A stretch of DNA of 33,623 nucleotides from Planctomycetota bacterium (GTDB taxonomy: Bacteria > Planctomycetota > Phycisphaerae > UBA1845). Both the position numbers and the translations under genes were made by a program. Positions 33,495-33,623 of this stretch are shown here, piece after piece; the stretch's first letter is position 1, and every line of letters begins with the position of its first letter. Under the pieces are notes generated by a model. That model worked only from the letters and a program-made list of their open reading frames with translations. It was not told the DNA's origin and did not search any database. The DNA lies in the NCBI GenBank assembly GCA_016200265.1, contig JACQFE010000027.1, forward strand, positions 1 to 33,623, written 5' to 3'.

Positions 33495-33623
33495 CTATGT
33501 CGCTCCGGCGGTTAACTCTTTGCAGGTTACGGCTTTGGTGTCGAGTGCTGCGACGATAAGGCGGTCGAAGAGACAGGCTTCGATCCATCGGCGATTGGCC
33601 CGATAGGTGAACTCCGCCAGGTA
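33495..33623 (-). CDS. C-terminal end of an IS1595-like transposase (runs off right edge)
   Basis: The minus strand from base 33623 reads YLAEFTYRANRRWIEACLFD and then RLIVAALDTKAVTCKELTAG before a TAG stop at 33495. 'YLxEFxxRxNRR' close to the C-terminus is the pattern I know from IS1595/ISXO2-type transposases. The catalytic part lies outside the window. The stop codon abuts the DUF1559 remnant without room for the usual terminal inverted repeat, so the element is probably truncated or rearranged here. Confidence 0.6.
   Translation of the reverse strand, partial: YLAEFTYRANRRWIEACLFDRLIVAALDTKAVTCKELTAGAT

Noticed and set aside
33493..33588. N-terminal extension MDRSLSLRPPYRR of the DUF1559 frame
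   Set aside because: These bases encode the transposase C-terminus in another frame with clear family-like sequence, so the extension is a shadow.

Overview
The window looks like a chromosomal segment of a member of the Planctomycetota, possibly Phycisphaerae-like. This rests on recognised protein families, not on a search. The signs are ECF sigma factors paired with membrane Ser/Thr kinases carrying TPRs, secreted proteins ending in dockerin/EF-hand-like segments, long proteins built of tail-fibre-like or beta-helix repeats, PQQ-type propeller proteins, and the C-terminal end of a DUF1559 (H-X9-DG) protein.

Left part (1-6285, minus strand). A transposase start runs off the left edge. Next to it is a co-directional run of four secreted proteins: two tail-fibre-like repeat proteins (4147-6285 and 1877-4024), an astacin-type zinc protease (650-1837) and a small dockerin-like protein (183-581). 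Facing away from them, across a short divergent intergenic region, are an ECF sigma factor (6461-7072) and a membrane Ser/Thr kinase with TPRs (7110-9461).

Middle (9462-18257). A gene-poor stretch leads into a decayed IS4/IS1634-type transposase (10082-11043) that has lost its DDE core and carries a frameshift and a nonsense codon. Next, on the minus strand, are two tandem paralogous secreted propeller proteins (11142-13541 and 13635-16040). The second is translationally coupled to a 65-residue hydrophobic small ORF (16040-16237). A secreted trypsin-like protease (16521-17582) follows. A 675-base region then separates it from the next divergent module.

Right part, plus strand. A second sigma/kinase pair (18258-18833 and 18879-21212) has a kinase that starts with a zinc-finger-like HX3CX2C motif. 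It is followed by a ketoacyl synthase III-like enzyme with a C-H-H instead of a C-H-N triad (21431-22501) and an 1821-residue secreted beta-helix protein with dockerin-like C-terminus (22722-28187). After a hairpin and an 846-base gene-poor gap comes a kinase fused to a TolB/PD40-type propeller (29034-31721).

Right edge. An integrase N-terminal fragment (31848-32117) lies beside an intact tRNA-Ser(GCT) (32225-32315). A Cys-rich EF-hand protein made of two repeated halves (32423-33253) is coupled to the remnant of a DUF1559 gene, whose 5' part has been replaced by an IS1595-like transposase end (33495-33623).

Taken together, most intact genes are either envelope/secreted proteins or transmembrane-kinase and sigma-factor signalling genes. 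The divergent layout suggests, but does not prove, that the sigma/kinase pairs control the neighbouring secreted genes. At least four separate mobile-element remnants show that this is a plastic, accessory-type region.
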